Positions 1 to 8,950 of a stretch of 64,000 bases of DNA are shown piece by piece. Made by a program: the position numbers and the translations under genes. The notes under the pieces were generated by a model. The model did no database searches. It worked only from the letters and a program-made list of their open reading frames with translations, and was not told the origin of the DNA. Position 1 is the stretch's first letter; every line of letters starts with the position of its first letter. Source of the stretch: DATFMP01 sp035266845 (GTDB taxonomy: Bacteria > SAR324 > JACQKK01); NCBI GenBank assembly GCA_035266845.1, contig DATFMP010000022.1:1-64000 (forward strand), given 5' to 3'.

Positions 1-89
1 GCGAGCGCATCCGCCAGATCGAAGCCAAGGCCCTGCGCAAGCTGCGCCACCCCACGCGCAGCAAACAGCTCCGCAGCTTCTACCAGTAA
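1..89 (+). CDS. rpoD: RNA polymerase primary sigma factor RpoD, C-terminal end (partial)
   Basis: Only the last 28 codons are in the window, read from base 3 and ending in TAA at 87-89. They encode ERIRQIEAKALRKLRHP followed by a short tail ending RSFYQ. This is the end of sigma region 4.2, whose helix-turn-helix contacts the -35 element, and the ERIRQIEAKALRKLRHP block is almost invariant in primary (group 1) sigma factors. The gene enters from the left edge. A perfect hairpin follows the stop. Group 2 sigma factors share this motif, so a paralogue is possible. Confidence 0.85.
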   Translation, partial: ERIRQIEAKALRKLRHPTRSKQLRSFYQ

Positions 90-102
90 TCGTTTCGCTG
101 TA

Positions 103-140
103 CGGCGGCCGGCAGCCCTGCCGGCCGCCGCCTCTTCTCC
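103..140 (+). terminator. Hairpin terminator after rpoD
   Basis: A perfect 12-bp inverted repeat (103-114 with 119-130, loop GCCC) starts 13 bases after the rpoD stop. A pyrimidine-rich tract without a clean U-run follows, so it is a strong hairpin but not a textbook intrinsic terminator. Confidence 0.6.
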
Positions 141-209
141 CTCCCCCCAGTCCGTCCCCGAGCCCCCGGCACTAGCAGGCCCGCACCCGTCCGTTCGACA
201 CCGCGGCTG

Positions 210-426
210 GCAATCCGTCAGGCGCTAATCTTCAGGTTTGCGGAGTAGCACGGTGCTGCCGCTGGTGGTTCCGACAACCTCGCGCAAGCGCTCCCGCCTT
301 CTCATCCGGAAGGTAACGCGGACCCCTGTACCCGCTCCATATGGGGTCAAGGGGACCACGCTCCCTTGCGGGGGAGCCAGAGGGGGCAGCGCCCCCGCTG
401 CGCCCAATATCCAAGCTGGTGCGCTG
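210..426. repeat. Intergenic repeat, GGTTTGCGGAG class
   Basis: No gene is visible between the convergent ends of rpoD and the Kelch gene. The block from 215 (CCGTCAGG, then GGTTTGCGGAG at 235-245, then GGTGCTGCC) matches the block at 11270-11315 over about 45 bases with scattered differences, and a reverse copy lies at 50150-50206. It also holds small palindromes such as GGGGGC-agc-GCCCCC (382-396). Confidence 0.65.
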
Positions 427-2535
427 CTAGCGCAGCACCTCCACCGTGGCCAGGGATTTCTCGCCGTAGCCGCCGATCACATAGATGCGGCCGGCCACCA
501 CGGCCACACCGGCATCCTTGCGGGCGGTGGGCAGATCGGGACCGTCATGCCACCGGCCTGCCTCGGGATTGAAGACCTGCACCGAGTCCAGCGCCTTGCT
601 GCCGAAGAAGCCGCTACCTTCGCCGCCGATCACGTAAATCTCGTGGTTTACCACCGCCGCCACGGCCCAGGCTCGGCCCGTGGGCATGTTGGCAAGACGG
701 GCGGACTCCCAGTGGTCGTGGGCTGGGTCGTAGCGGAACACCTCGGAGCGGAAGTCCCCATTCTTGTCGAGGCCGCCAATCACATAGATGTAGTCCCCGA
801 CCGCGGCCGCCACGGCGCCCCCGCGTGGGGCGGGCATGGGGCTCAGCTCCGTCCAGGCGTCCTTGGCGGGGTCGTAGCGCAGGGCCTTGGCCAGGGGCAC
901 CGGCTGCACTTCCGCGGAGGTGGAGGGCTGGTCGGGAATCCGCAGCCCGCCGAAGGCATACACCTGCCCCTTGTACGCCACCGTCGTGGGCCGCCCCGCC
1001 AGCACCGGCAGTGGGGCGTTCATGACGCGATGCTGCTGCCAGTCCGCCGAAAAGTGCCACAGGGACGACTTCGCCGTGACCAGCAGGGTCACATCCGGCA
1101 GCGCCGCTGCGCTGAACTGGAACGGAAGCTGCGGCACCGTACTGGCCGGCAGCGCACTCGGATTCCAGGTACCCGCATCGGGGTCGAACACCGCCATGGT
1201 GCCCGCCGGGGCATAGACCGACTTGTCGCGGGGCGGCCCATACTGCCCACCAGCCCGTTCCCGCGCGTACTGGAAGGACTGATAGCCGCCGAACACGTGC
1301 ACCTTGCCCTGCCGCACGACCACCCCGGGCGCGGCATCGGGCACCGGCATCGGCGTCGCCACTTCCCACTTGCCCTGGAGCTGGTACGTCAGGTCAGGCG
1401 CCAGGGTCACTTCAGTGTGCTGCAACGCGGTTTTCAGGGGCACCGACAGCGGCTCGTGCACGCCATCGTTGACGAATTCCAGGGTGTAGGCGCCCGGCCC
1501 GGGCAGTTGATAACGGCCAGGACCCTCGCCCAGCGTCTTGATCTCGCTGGCCGACGGGCCTTGCGCGGGGATCATCCCACTCGCACCACCAGCCAGGGAG
1601 CGCACTTGCAGCCGCACCTGTGTCTTCCGCGGAATGCCCTGCACGTCCACAATGTAGGGCGGCGCCGACTTCCACTCCGTCCAGACCTTGCGCAGTGAGG
1701 CTACCGCGTCGGGATTGTCCCCCGCAGCCTCCCAGCCTTTCAGGATCGTGTCCGCCTCGTCGAAGTGGCCCGCGACGATGGCCCCCTCCAGCTCGGGCTT
1801 GAGCACCTGCAGCTTGGTGGCGGCTAGCTGCTTCTCCAGGCCGCTGATGGTGATGTAGTCGCCACCGATAGACTGCCACGCTGCCAGCCGCCGCTGAGCC
1901 TGGTCGAACTCTCCCGCATCGATGAGGGCCAGGATGGTCTGGCTCTCGGCCACGGTCTCGCGCTCCTGCAGCTGATCCATGAGGGGATCGATCAGCACGG
2001 ACGGCCCGCCCTGCTGTCGCCACAGGGTCAGCTCGATGCGGGCGCGCTCGAAGTCGCCCCGGTCGATCGCCTGGGCGATGTTCGCCTGCCGCTCCGCGGG
2101 GGTGGGCGGCTGCGGGATGCCCTCGCGCACGACGAGGAAAGACTTTTCGCGGCGGTTGCCGTTGACGTCCACCGCCGTTACATCGATCAGGTTCTCCCGG
2201 GCCGGCAGCGGCACTTGCGCGTTGACGACCACCACCATGTCGGGATGGATCGTCTCGGGCTTGCCGTTGATGCGCACCTCTCGGATGGGATGCGCGCCGA
2301 TCACGACGAACGTCGCGGCGATGTGCTCCTGCCGCACGGTCTGCACCCGCGCCAGATCCGAGGTGAGGATCTGCACGGGCGCCTCCCCGCCCTGCTGCTG
2401 TGCCCACGCGCGCCCGGTCAGGCCCGGCCCCGCCGCCAGGAGCAGACCCAGCAGCACCGCCACGACCACTGCTTGCGCCCCACGGCCAGCGTGCAGGGCT
2501 CCTGCGCTCGGTTCAGGTGAACGCGGCGGCCTCAT
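427..2535 (-). CDS. Secreted Kelch-repeat beta-propeller protein
   Basis: 702 residues from ATG 2535, which overlaps the upstream FecR-gene stop as ATGA. An Arg-rich N-terminus and hydrophobic stretch ending ARAWAQ-like (GRAWAQQQG) form a signal peptide, so the protein is probably periplasmic or surface-exposed. Residues ~30-150 look like an Ig-like/beta domain, ~155-310 hold helical tandem repeats (IDRGDFERARIEL, IDAGEFDQAQRRL, IVAGHFDEADTIL), and the C-terminal ~320 residues carry Kelch repeats with typical VHVFGGY, VYAFGGL, IYVIGGL, IYVIGGE and IYVIGGY blade motifs. Kelch propellers are binding platforms; the partner is unknown. It is the last gene of a leftward TPR-FecR-Kelch operon, suggesting a joint envelope role. 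Confidence 0.75.
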   Translation of the reverse strand: MRPPRSPEPSAGALHAGRGAQAVVVAVLLGLLLAAGPGLTGRAWAQQQGGEAPVQILTSDLARVQTVRQEHIAATFVVIGAHPIREVRINGKPETIHPDMVVVVNAQVPLPARENLIDVTAVDVNGNRREKSFLVVREGIPQPPTPAERQANIAQAIDRGDFERARIELTLWRQQGGPSVLIDPLMDQLQERETVAESQTILALIDAGEFDQAQRRLAAWQSIGGDYITISGLEKQLAATKLQVLKPELEGAIVAGHFDEADTILKGWEAAGDNPDAVASLRKVWTEWKSAPPYIVDVQGIPRKTQVRLQVRSLAGGASGMIPAQGPSASEIKTLGEGPGRYQLPGPGAYTLEFVNDGVHEPLSVPLKTALQHTEVTLAPDLTYQLQGKWEVATPMPVPDAAPGVVVRQGKVHVFGGYQSFQYARERAGGQYGPPRDKSVYAPAGTMAVFDPDAGTWNPSALPASTVPQLPFQFSAAALPDVTLLVTAKSSLWHFSADWQQHRVMNAPLPVLAGRPTTVAYKGQVYAFGGLRIPDQPSTSAEVQPVPLAKALRYDPAKDAWTELSPMPAPRGGAVAAAVGDYIYVIGGLDKNGDFRSEVFRYDPAHDHWESARLANMPTGRAWAVAAVVNHEIYVIGGEGSGFFGSKALDSVQVFNPEAGRWHDGPDLPTARKDAGVAVVAGRIYVIGGYGEKSLATVEVLR

Positions 2536-3455
2536 GGCCCCCCTTCGGGACTCGGCCGCAGCAGCAGGTTCCATTGCAGGAACGGGCGCGTCTCCTGCGG
2601 CTGCAGCTCGTAGCGCTGCCGGATCGGCGGCGCCTGCTGCTCGAAGGGCACCGCATCCTGCAGCGTGGCGCGGTCGCGTCGGGATTCGACGAGGTCCTTC
2701 TCGCTGACGATGCCGCTGCGCACCAGCGCCTGCTCGCCACGCAGGGATTTGGCCTGCGGCTGGTAGGCGGCGGGGGAGTCGAGATCGGCCAGTGCCAGCT
2801 CCTGGCGCACCTGGGGCGTCACCAGCGCCACGTTGGAGGCGGGCTTGTTGTTCACCACGGCCGCCATCAGATCCGGCGTCAGCTTGCGCTGCGGTCCTTC
2901 CAGGCCGGTCAGCTCCACGACGTGCTGCGTCTCCTGCACGACGACCAGTGTATCGCCCTGCGCCGTGACGGATGTGACGAATTCGGTGCCCTTCACGCCG
3001 ATCACGGCCTGCGCCGTCTTGATGGCGAACTCGTGGCCCGCCTGTAGTTGCACAAGCTTGGCGCGGATGCGGCCGAACAGCAGCCGCAGCACACCCAGTT
3101 GTTCACGCTGCTTGAAGGGCTTCACCTGGAACGCGGCGTTGGCCCCGATGGTGAGCCGGGCGCCCTCCACCGTCTGCACCACCACGCGCGAGTTTCCGTG
3201 CACGACCACCACATCGCCATACACCACGACCACCGCAGGCTCGGCCTGGGTGTAGTCGAACTTACGGCCGCTGCGCACCAGGGTCATGCTCCCCTGCTCC
3301 ACCGTGGCTTCGCCGTAGCGGGTGCGCGGGGCATCCTGCGCCCACGCTGGGCGGGCCATTGCGCCCAGAGCCAGCACCAGCGCCGACAGCAGGGCCGTCG
3401 CCACGAACCCGCAGAGCCGGGGGCCGACGCAATGAGGGGGGTGCCGGAGGGCCAT
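2532..3455 (-). CDS. FecR-domain periplasmic protein
   Basis: 307 residues. A signal peptide (hydrophobic run ending ARPAWAQDA) is followed by a FecR-type beta domain, visible in GEATVEQGSMTLVRSG, VVVHGNSRVVVQ, ARLTIGANAAFQV, LLFGRIRAKL and AVIGVKGTEFVT. Classical FecR is an anti-sigma regulator with an N-terminal cytoplasmic helix, but this protein has an export signal instead, like the many FecR-domain proteins that are simply periplasmic binding modules. The start ATG follows the TPR-gene stop by one base and its stop overlaps the Kelch start, so the three are translationally coupled. No sigma gene is adjacent, which argues against classical iron-signalling. Confidence 0.75.
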   Translation of the reverse strand: MALRHPPHCVGPRLCGFVATALLSALVLALGAMARPAWAQDAPRTRYGEATVEQGSMTLVRSGRKFDYTQAEPAVVVVYGDVVVVHGNSRVVVQTVEGARLTIGANAAFQVKPFKQREQLGVLRLLFGRIRAKLVQLQAGHEFAIKTAQAVIGVKGTEFVTSVTAQGDTLVVVQETQHVVELTGLEGPQRKLTPDLMAAVVNNKPASNVALVTPQVRQELALADLDSPAAYQPQAKSLRGEQALVRSGIVSEKDLVESRRDRATLQDAVPFEQQAPPIRQRYELQPQETRPFLQWNLLLRPSPEGGP

Positions 3456-3456
3456 C

Positions 3457-5247
3457 TCAACAGTCCGTCTTGAGGTAGGCGCAGGCCTTCTGCTCGCCCA
3501 GCAGACAGGCCTTGTGCCAGTCCGCGCAAGCCTCGCCCTTCCGGCCCGCGCGCTGCAGCAGGATGCCGCGATTGAGGTAGGCCCCCGCGAGGCTGGGGTT
3601 GAGCGCCAGCGCCCGCGTGTAGCTCTCGATGGCGCGGTCGGGGTGACCCAGCCGCGCCTCCGTCTCGGCGATGTAAACGTGCACGTCGGCCCGCTTCGGC
3701 GCCTTGCCACTGGCCTGGGTGTAGTCGGCCAGGGCGCCCGGGAAGTCGCCCTCCGCGAAGCGCACGTGACCCCGCTCCACCAGCAGGCCCGCCCGGCCCG
3801 GCACCAGCGCAAGGGCACGGCCGTAGGTGGCCAGCGCGGCTTGGTTCTGCCCCTCCCGCGCCTCGGCCTCCGCCAGGTGCGCGAGCAGTTCCACTCCACT
3901 CTGGCCGTGGGCCTGGGCCGCCCGGTAGTCCGCGATGGCAGCGGGATACTGCCCCAGGCGATAGTGGGCATCGCCACGGCGCGTGTGGGCCGGGCCATCC
4001 TTCGGCACCAGGGCGATCAGGCGGTCCAGGTCGGCAACGGCATCCTTGAACGCCCCCTGAAAATACAGCGCGTCCGCCCGGTGCCGCAGCGCCTCCCGGT
4101 CGTCGGGAAACAGCGCGAGTTGCCGCGCATAGTCCTGCGCGGCCATGCGCAGCTGCCCCAGGTTGTAGTGGGCATCGCCCAGCAGGCGGTTCGCCTCCGG
4201 ATGCAGCCTGTCCAGGCTCACGACTCGCTCCAGCGCCTGGGCCGCCGGCGCATCCTCGCGCCGGTTGAGGTGCGCCTTGGCACTCAGCACCAGCAGGGGC
4301 ACCTGCAGCGGACGGTCCGACCCCAGCGCCGGGGCCACGTCCGCGGTCACCCGTTTGTAGCGCTGCTGCTGAAAGTGCAGCAGCCCCCGCAGGTACGCGA
4401 CCATTGGCGACGCGGGCGCCACCTGGGCCGCCTTGTCCAACAGGGCCAGCGCCGCCTGCGGGCGCTTCGCGCTCCAGTCCAGCAGGGCCTGGTTGTACAG
4501 CACGGCCGCGCGCTCGGGCAGGCGCCCGTCCGCCGCCGTGACCCGCTGCGGGCTGGCCAGCCGGGCAGCGCGCGCGAAGTCCCGCCGGGCCGCCTTGGTC
4601 TGACCCAGCCGCGCATGGGCCAGCGCGCGGTCGTTGTAGGCGGCTGCGTTCCTGGGATCGCGCCGGATCACCGCGTCCAGGTCCGCGATGGCCTGCCGGT
4701 AGCGGCGCAGGGTGTACCGGGAGGCGGCCCGGTTCAGGCGGATGCGGGTGTCGCCCGGCTTGAGCTTCAGTGCCCTGTCGTATGCCTTCAGCGCGCCCTG
4801 GTCGTCCCCCTGCAGAGCGCGCACCAGGCCCAGCCAGCCCTGGGCCGAGGCCGAGCGGGGCCGCGCCGACACGACCGCCTCCAGGTCCGCCTGGGCCGGC
4901 GCATATTGCTGCAGCGCCACGTGGGCCATGGCCCGGGCGTAGCGCGCGTCGACGTCATTGGGAGACTGCGCCAGGGCGGCGTCCAGCCTGGGGATGGCCT
5001 TGTCGTTGTAGCCGGCGCGTTGCAGGCTGATGCCGCCGCGCACCAGCGCCCGGGCATTGTGCGGGTCGGCCTCCGCCGCCCGCCCGTACCAGTAGGCGGC
5101 GCCCGCATAATCGTGCGTGGCGAAGGCCGCATCGGCCTTGGTCAGCGCCGGCTCCAACTGTGCCTGGGCCGCCCCGGCGGCTGCCCACAGGCACAGGGCG
5201 AGGGCCACCGCGAGCATCCGACCGAGCCGTACGGATCGCCGTCGCAT
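3457..5247 (-). CDS. Periplasmic TPR-repeat protein
   Basis: 596 residues with an N-terminal signal peptide (LAVALALCLWAAAGAAQAQ) followed almost entirely by tetratricopeptide repeats, about 14-16 by eye. Repeats such as ALVRGGISLQRAGYNDKAIP, AYNDRALAHARLGQTKAAR and AHTRRGDAHYRLGQYPAAI show the W/L-G-Y-A-P pattern. The C-terminus is Cys-rich (EACADWHKACLLGEQKACAYL), resembling the last repeats of Sel1/TPR proteins. It is the first gene of the operon, with an AGGGGG ribosome-binding site six bases before the ATG. It probably scaffolds protein contacts with the FecR and Kelch products; the substrate is unknown. Confidence 0.75.
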   Translation of the reverse strand: MRRRSVRLGRMLAVALALCLWAAAGAAQAQLEPALTKADAAFATHDYAGAAYWYGRAAEADPHNARALVRGGISLQRAGYNDKAIPRLDAALAQSPNDVDARYARAMAHVALQQYAPAQADLEAVVSARPRSASAQGWLGLVRALQGDDQGALKAYDRALKLKPGDTRIRLNRAASRYTLRRYRQAIADLDAVIRRDPRNAAAYNDRALAHARLGQTKAARRDFARAARLASPQRVTAADGRLPERAAVLYNQALLDWSAKRPQAALALLDKAAQVAPASPMVAYLRGLLHFQQQRYKRVTADVAPALGSDRPLQVPLLVLSAKAHLNRREDAPAAQALERVVSLDRLHPEANRLLGDAHYNLGQLRMAAQDYARQLALFPDDREALRHRADALYFQGAFKDAVADLDRLIALVPKDGPAHTRRGDAHYRLGQYPAAIADYRAAQAHGQSGVELLAHLAEAEAREGQNQAALATYGRALALVPGRAGLLVERGHVRFAEGDFPGALADYTQASGKAPKRADVHVYIAETEARLGHPDRAIESYTRALALNPSLAGAYLNRGILLQRAGRKGEACADWHKACLLGEQKACAYLKTDC

Positions 5248-5541
5248 CGCCTACCCCCTAAAGCTGCACACCGCAAACCAAGTGGCAGCGTCGTCCTGAG
5301 CCCTGCGCTCGCGGCATCGCCGGGCCGCCTCGCGGCCGGGACTGGATCGGCTGCGGGTCACGGGCGCCGGCCCCGTGCCAAGCCGCGCGGATCGACCGGT
5401 TATCAGCGTAGCTAACGAATAGCCGCCCTCGGAGCAATAGTCCATTTGCGGTATGCACGCCGCTTGCTCCCCCGGCGGGGCGATAGTACCTTGGTTTCTG
5501 CCGCTCCGCGCGGCAAAAGCCTTCATGCACAGGAACCGACG

Positions 5542-5784
5542 ATGCGTGTCACGGTGAAGCTGTTCGCGATGCTCCGGGAGCATCTGGGGGACGAGATCGA
5601 GCTGGAGCTGGCCGAACCGGCCACGGCGGGCAGCCTGCTGGAACGCTTTGGCGAGGCCTACCCGCAGTTCCACAGCGCACTGGCGAGCCTGAAGGTGGCC
5701 GTGGACCAGACGTACGCGCGCAACGACGAACCCATCGCCCCCGGCCAGGAAGTGGCGATCATCCCCCCGGTGAGTGGAGGCTGA
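5542..5784 (+). CDS. moaD: Molybdopterin synthase small subunit MoaD
   Basis: 80 residues of ubiquitin-like fold (MRVTVKLFAMLREHLGD) ending in the obligatory Gly-Gly (IIPPVSGG). The C-terminal glycine is thiocarboxylated by MoeB and donates sulfur to precursor Z (cPMP) in molybdenum cofactor synthesis. The ATG at 5542 is preceded by AGGAA at a six-base spacing. moaE follows after three bases, so the two subunits are co-translated. The 294 bases upstream separate it from the divergent TPR operon and should contain promoters for both directions. Confidence 0.93.
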   Translation: MRVTVKLFAMLREHLGDEIELELAEPATAGSLLERFGEAYPQFHSALASLKVAVDQTYARNDEPIAPGQEVAIIPPVSGG

Positions 5785-5787
5785 GCG

Positions 5788-6228
5788 ATGCTGCACGAGA
5801 TCGTCACGGAGCCCATCGACATGGGTGCCCTGGTGGCTCGCGTGGCTAGCCCCGGGGCGGGCGGCATCAGCGCGTTCCTGGGCGTGGTACGCGACAACTC
5901 CCTGGGCCGCAAGGTGCTGTACCTGCTCTACGAAGCCTACCCGCCCATGGCCCTCAAGGAGATGGAGCGCCTGGAGGCCGAGGTGCGCGAGCGCTGGGAG
6001 ATCGAAGCCATCGCCATCACGCACAGGGTGGGGCGGCTGGAGATCGGTGAAGCCAGCGTGGGCATCGCCGTGTCCTCCCCGCACCGCCGCGAGGCCATCG
6101 AGGCCTGCCATTACGCCATCGACCGGCTCAAGCAGACCGTGCCCGTGTGGAAGAAGGAATACTGGGAAGGCGGCGAGGTCTGGATCGAGAACGCGCAGGG
6201 ATCGACAATCACCCGTGCCCAATCCTGA
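5788..6228 (+). CDS. moaE: Molybdopterin synthase catalytic subunit MoaE
   Basis: 146 residues, the usual MoaE length. It converts cPMP to molybdopterin with two MoaD thiocarboxylates. Hallmarks are GGISAFLGVVRD near residue 30, LYEAYPPMA, HRVGRLEIGEASVGIAVSSPHR, and the active-site block PVWKKEYWEGGEVWIEN with the catalytic lysines. It sits three bases downstream of moaD. Molybdoenzymes themselves are not in the window. Confidence 0.93.
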   Translation: MLHEIVTEPIDMGALVARVASPGAGGISAFLGVVRDNSLGRKVLYLLYEAYPPMALKEMERLEAEVRERWEIEAIAITHRVGRLEIGEASVGIAVSSPHRREAIEACHYAIDRLKQTVPVWKKEYWEGGEVWIENAQGSTITRAQS

Positions 6229-6235
6229 TGAGGCC

Positions 6236-7108
6236 ATGAGCGCACTCCCTTTTCGCCTCGCGCACCGCCCGAAGGCGAGCCTGCTGCTGTGCGTGTTGAT
6301 GCTGGTGCTGACTGGCTGCTCCACCCACGAGCAGGTGCTCTCAAGCGACCCCGACACGAAGCAGGAGGTGGCGATCCTCTCCGACCAGACGCCGCCGCAG
6401 CCCCCGGCCGACCCCGCCTTCGCGCACATCACGCCACTACAGGTGGAGGCGAGTCTGCGCGGCCTGATCGTGCGGCCTGGCGGGGTGATGGCCTTCATGC
6501 TGGGCGATCCGCAGCCGTTCCTCTCACCGGAGGAAGTGGCCTGGGCGCGGGATGCCATTGCGCCGCTGCTGCCCAAGCTGCGCCCCGATCAGCGGCTGCA
6601 GCTCAGCTTCCTGGAGCGCTTCAACCACTACCCGGTGGTGGTGCAGATATACGGGCAGGGCAAGAATCTCGTGTACCGCTTCACCAAGCTGTCCGCGAAG
6701 CCCCCCTCGCCCTCAGAACTGACCGGTGGCCTCAACAAGCCGCTCAACTACGTGACGCTGGACGTGCAGCCGGGTCAGAGCTACAGCTACGACCGCGCCG
6801 CCTACTACCTGCGCGATGCCATCCTCGGCAACCCGGAGCAGGCGCACAACATGACGGATACCCTGGCCGCGCTGGAGCAGGGCGCCAAGCAGCGCTCCAT
6901 TCCCTACGACGAGCTGGAACCGGCCAAAGTCATCATCCACGCCCACCCGGACATCACGCCGCAGACGGTGCAGCTCTATCTGGACAAGCTGCAACTGGTG
7001 GAGCGGGCGCTGGCGCAGGGGCTGTTTTCACCGCAGGAGGCGGCCCAACGCAAGCAGATGCTGCTGAACGAGCTGCGGCCCCAGGCCGCCTCCGCCACCA
7101 AGCCGTAG
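6236..7108 (+). CDS. Putative lipoprotein of unknown function
   Basis: 290 residues starting eight bases after moaE. A positively charged N-terminus, hydrophobic core and lipobox LTGC (Cys about residue 29) predict a lipid-anchored envelope protein. After a proline-rich linker comes a mixed alpha/beta region (LQVEASLRGLIVRPGG, LPKLRPDQRLQLSFLERF, NHYPVVVQIYGQGKNLVYRF) and a helical C-terminus ending in an acidic/Gln-rich pair of helices. I do not recognise the family. The link to molybdopterin genes may be positional only. Confidence 0.6.
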   Translation: MSALPFRLAHRPKASLLLCVLMLVLTGCSTHEQVLSSDPDTKQEVAILSDQTPPQPPADPAFAHITPLQVEASLRGLIVRPGGVMAFMLGDPQPFLSPEEVAWARDAIAPLLPKLRPDQRLQLSFLERFNHYPVVVQIYGQGKNLVYRFTKLSAKPPSPSELTGGLNKPLNYVTLDVQPGQSYSYDRAAYYLRDAILGNPEQAHNMTDTLAALEQGAKQRSIPYDELEPAKVIIHAHPDITPQTVQLYLDKLQLVERALAQGLFSPQEAAQRKQMLLNELRPQAASATKP

Positions 7109-7129
7109 GTTCGAGCTGAGAACCGGTCT

Positions 7130-7300
7130 TTGAGCGGCGAGGCCGTCAAAAACCAGAAGAATTCCAATGCGGGGGCCAAGGGCCCCCGCACCCCAATACG
7201 ATCCTTGACGAAGGCCGGCGCGGTCCCACCCCCAAACAGGGTCCGGGAAGCCGAGCTCGGAAGGCCAGGATGCGGGTGTGGGATGAAGCGTGTCGGGCAC
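7130..7300. repeat. Intergenic palindromic repeat (GGGGGCC class)
   Basis: Between two convergent gene ends. TGCGGGGGCC at 7168-7177 and its exact complement at 7181-7190 form a 10-bp stem with an AAG loop, preceded by AAAAACCAGAAGAATTCC and followed by CACCCC. Similar units with A-rich left flanks lie at 12890-12930, 46380-46425 and 49810-49850. A strong bidirectional hairpin here could terminate both genes. Confidence 0.7.
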
Positions 7301-7345
7301 TTCAGGTCCATGGGCTGGGCTGGGCCGGGCCGGCCCGGCCGCCCC

Positions 7346-8128
7346 TCAATCCGCGCAGCGCAGGTGCAGGGTGCCGAGGCGGGTGAAGTCCACGCGCACT
7401 TCGTCGCCTGGGGCCAGGGGAATGCTCCGCACGATGGAGCCGGTCATGAGCACCATGCCAGGCCGCAGCCAGCCGCCCTGTTCCGCCAGCTTGTTGGCCA
7501 TGAAGGCCACGGAGCGCAGTGGATCGCCCAGCACCTCCACGCAGGTGGCCGAACCGCACACCTCTCCGTTGCGCGTAAGCACCATGCCCTCCGTGCGCAG
7601 GTCCAGCCCGGCCGGCGCGCTGAGCGGCCCGCCCAGCACGATGCCCCCGCTGAACGTGTTGCACACCAGCGTCTGCTGCAGGCTGCGGGCATTCTCACCG
7701 GTGCGGTAGTCCCCCAACTCCACCGCCGGCAGATAGCCCGCCACGGCCGCCAGCGCGTCCAGGGGTGTCACGCCGGGCCCCCGCAGCTCGCCGCGCAGCA
7801 GCACGGCCACCTCCGGCTCCAGAGTGGCCTTGAGGAAGCCTCCCAGCGCGATGGGCTCCGCCTCCGGGAACACGCGGGAGGCCAGCAGCGTGCCCAGCAG
7901 GGGTTCGCCCACGCCCGCCATCTCCTGCATGGCCTTGCTGGTGAGCGCAGCCTTGTAGCCCACGATGCGGTCGCCCCGGGCCACGTGGCGATCCATCAGG
8001 GCCGCCTGAATGCGGTAGGCCTCCGTCGCCGTCAGCGCCGGTGCGCGCTCCAGGATTTCCGGCACGGGCTCGGCAAGCGGCAGGCGCTCGTCCAGCCAAT
8101 CGGCCAGCGCGGTGAGGTGGTCGTCCAT
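7346..8128 (-). CDS. 2-keto-4-pentenoate hydratase / fumarylacetoacetate-hydrolase-superfamily enzyme
   Basis: 260 residues. Family members hydrate 2-oxopent-4-enoate in meta-cleavage pathways or decarboxylate related oxo-acids, using an acidic metal site. Supporting segments are YRIQAALMDRHVARGDRIVGYKAALTS (as in MhpD/DmpE), ATLEPEVAVLL with the metal-binding E-x-E, and LRPGMVLMTGSI and GDEVRVDFTRLGTLHLR at the C-terminus. The ATG at 8128 was chosen because it gives the conventional family start. No ring-cleavage dioxygenase is nearby, so the physiological substrate is open. Confidence 0.8.
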   Translation of the reverse strand: MDDHLTALADWLDERLPLAEPVPEILERAPALTATEAYRIQAALMDRHVARGDRIVGYKAALTSKAMQEMAGVGEPLLGTLLASRVFPEAEPIALGGFLKATLEPEVAVLLRGELRGPGVTPLDALAAVAGYLPAVELGDYRTGENARSLQQTLVCNTFSGGIVLGGPLSAPAGLDLRTEGMVLTRNGEVCGSATCVEVLGDPLRSVAFMANKLAEQGGWLRPGMVLMTGSIVRSIPLAPGDEVRVDFTRLGTLHLRCAD

Positions 8129-8157
8129 CGGGGTTCCTCGGCATGCAGATGGGTGGG

Positions 8158-8784
8158 TCAGGCTGCGCGGCGCAGGGCCGCTGTGAGGGCGCCGGCGCCG
8201 ATCAGCACGCTGCCGCCCACGCGATTGAGCATGCGCCGTGTGTGGGGGCGGGTCATGCGGCTGCGCATCCCGCCCACCAGCACGGCATAGAGCGCCGCGT
8301 TGACCCCCGCCAACACCAGAAACGTGGACCCCAGCAGCACGCCCTGAGGCAGCAGCGGCGCGTGCGGCACCAGGAACTGCGGTAGGAACGCCACGAAAAA
8401 GGCGATGCTCTTGGGGTTGAGCGCCGTGACCGTATAGGCGTGGGCCGTCATCCGCCAGTGGGAGCGCCCACTCCAACGAGCCTCCATGCCCTCCGCCCCC
8501 GGATCGCTGCGCCACATGCGCACGCCCAGGTACACCAAGTAGGCGGCCCCCACCCACTTGAACGCAGCGAACCACGCCGCGGACGCCGCCAGCAGCGCGC
8601 CCAGTCCCAGCAGGGAGAGCGTCAGCGCCGTGGCGTCCCCCGCCACCACGCCGGGCACGGTGCTCCAGGCGGAGCGGCGGCCCTCGGCCAGGGAGTAGCT
8701 CATCACCAGCAGCAGCGTGGGACCGGGGATGGCCAACAGCACCGATGCGGCAACGACGAAGGCCAACCAGTTCTGCAATGTCAC
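8158..8784 (-). CDS. LysE/RhtB-family amino-acid exporter
   Basis: 208 residues, about six membrane segments, the normal size for the LysE/RhtB family of inner-membrane exporters of amino acids and small metabolites. Signature features are IPGPTLLLVMSYSLAEGRRSAW near the N-terminus (conserved GP and the G-x-x-A-A/S-like loop) and ALNPKSIAFFVAFLPQFL in the middle. It lies 29 bases upstream of the hydratase gene and runs in the same direction, so the two are probably co-transcribed. The exported substrate cannot be read from sequence. Confidence 0.85.
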   Translation of the reverse strand: MTLQNWLAFVVAASVLLAIPGPTLLLVMSYSLAEGRRSAWSTVPGVVAGDATALTLSLLGLGALLAASAAWFAAFKWVGAAYLVYLGVRMWRSDPGAEGMEARWSGRSHWRMTAHAYTVTALNPKSIAFFVAFLPQFLVPHAPLLPQGVLLGSTFLVLAGVNAALYAVLVGGMRSRMTRPHTRRMLNRVGGSVLIGAGALTAALRRAA

Positions 8785-8950
8785 GACGGAGCTCCCGTTG
8801 AAAGGCGAGATTGGGCCGCGCAGGGTCGCTCCACGCCGGGCCTGCCCGCAGGCCGCGCCGACCTTCTGCTTTGGCGCCGGCCTGTGCTAGGGTGCAGGCA
8901 AACCGGGGCGCATGGCCGCCCTGATCATACCGCGGAGAAGGCGCTTGGCA

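Noticed and set aside
427..2574. Kelch gene starting at 2574
   Set aside because: ATG 2535 forms an ATGA overlap with the FecR stop and gives a standard signal peptide; the longer version adds a polar stretch.
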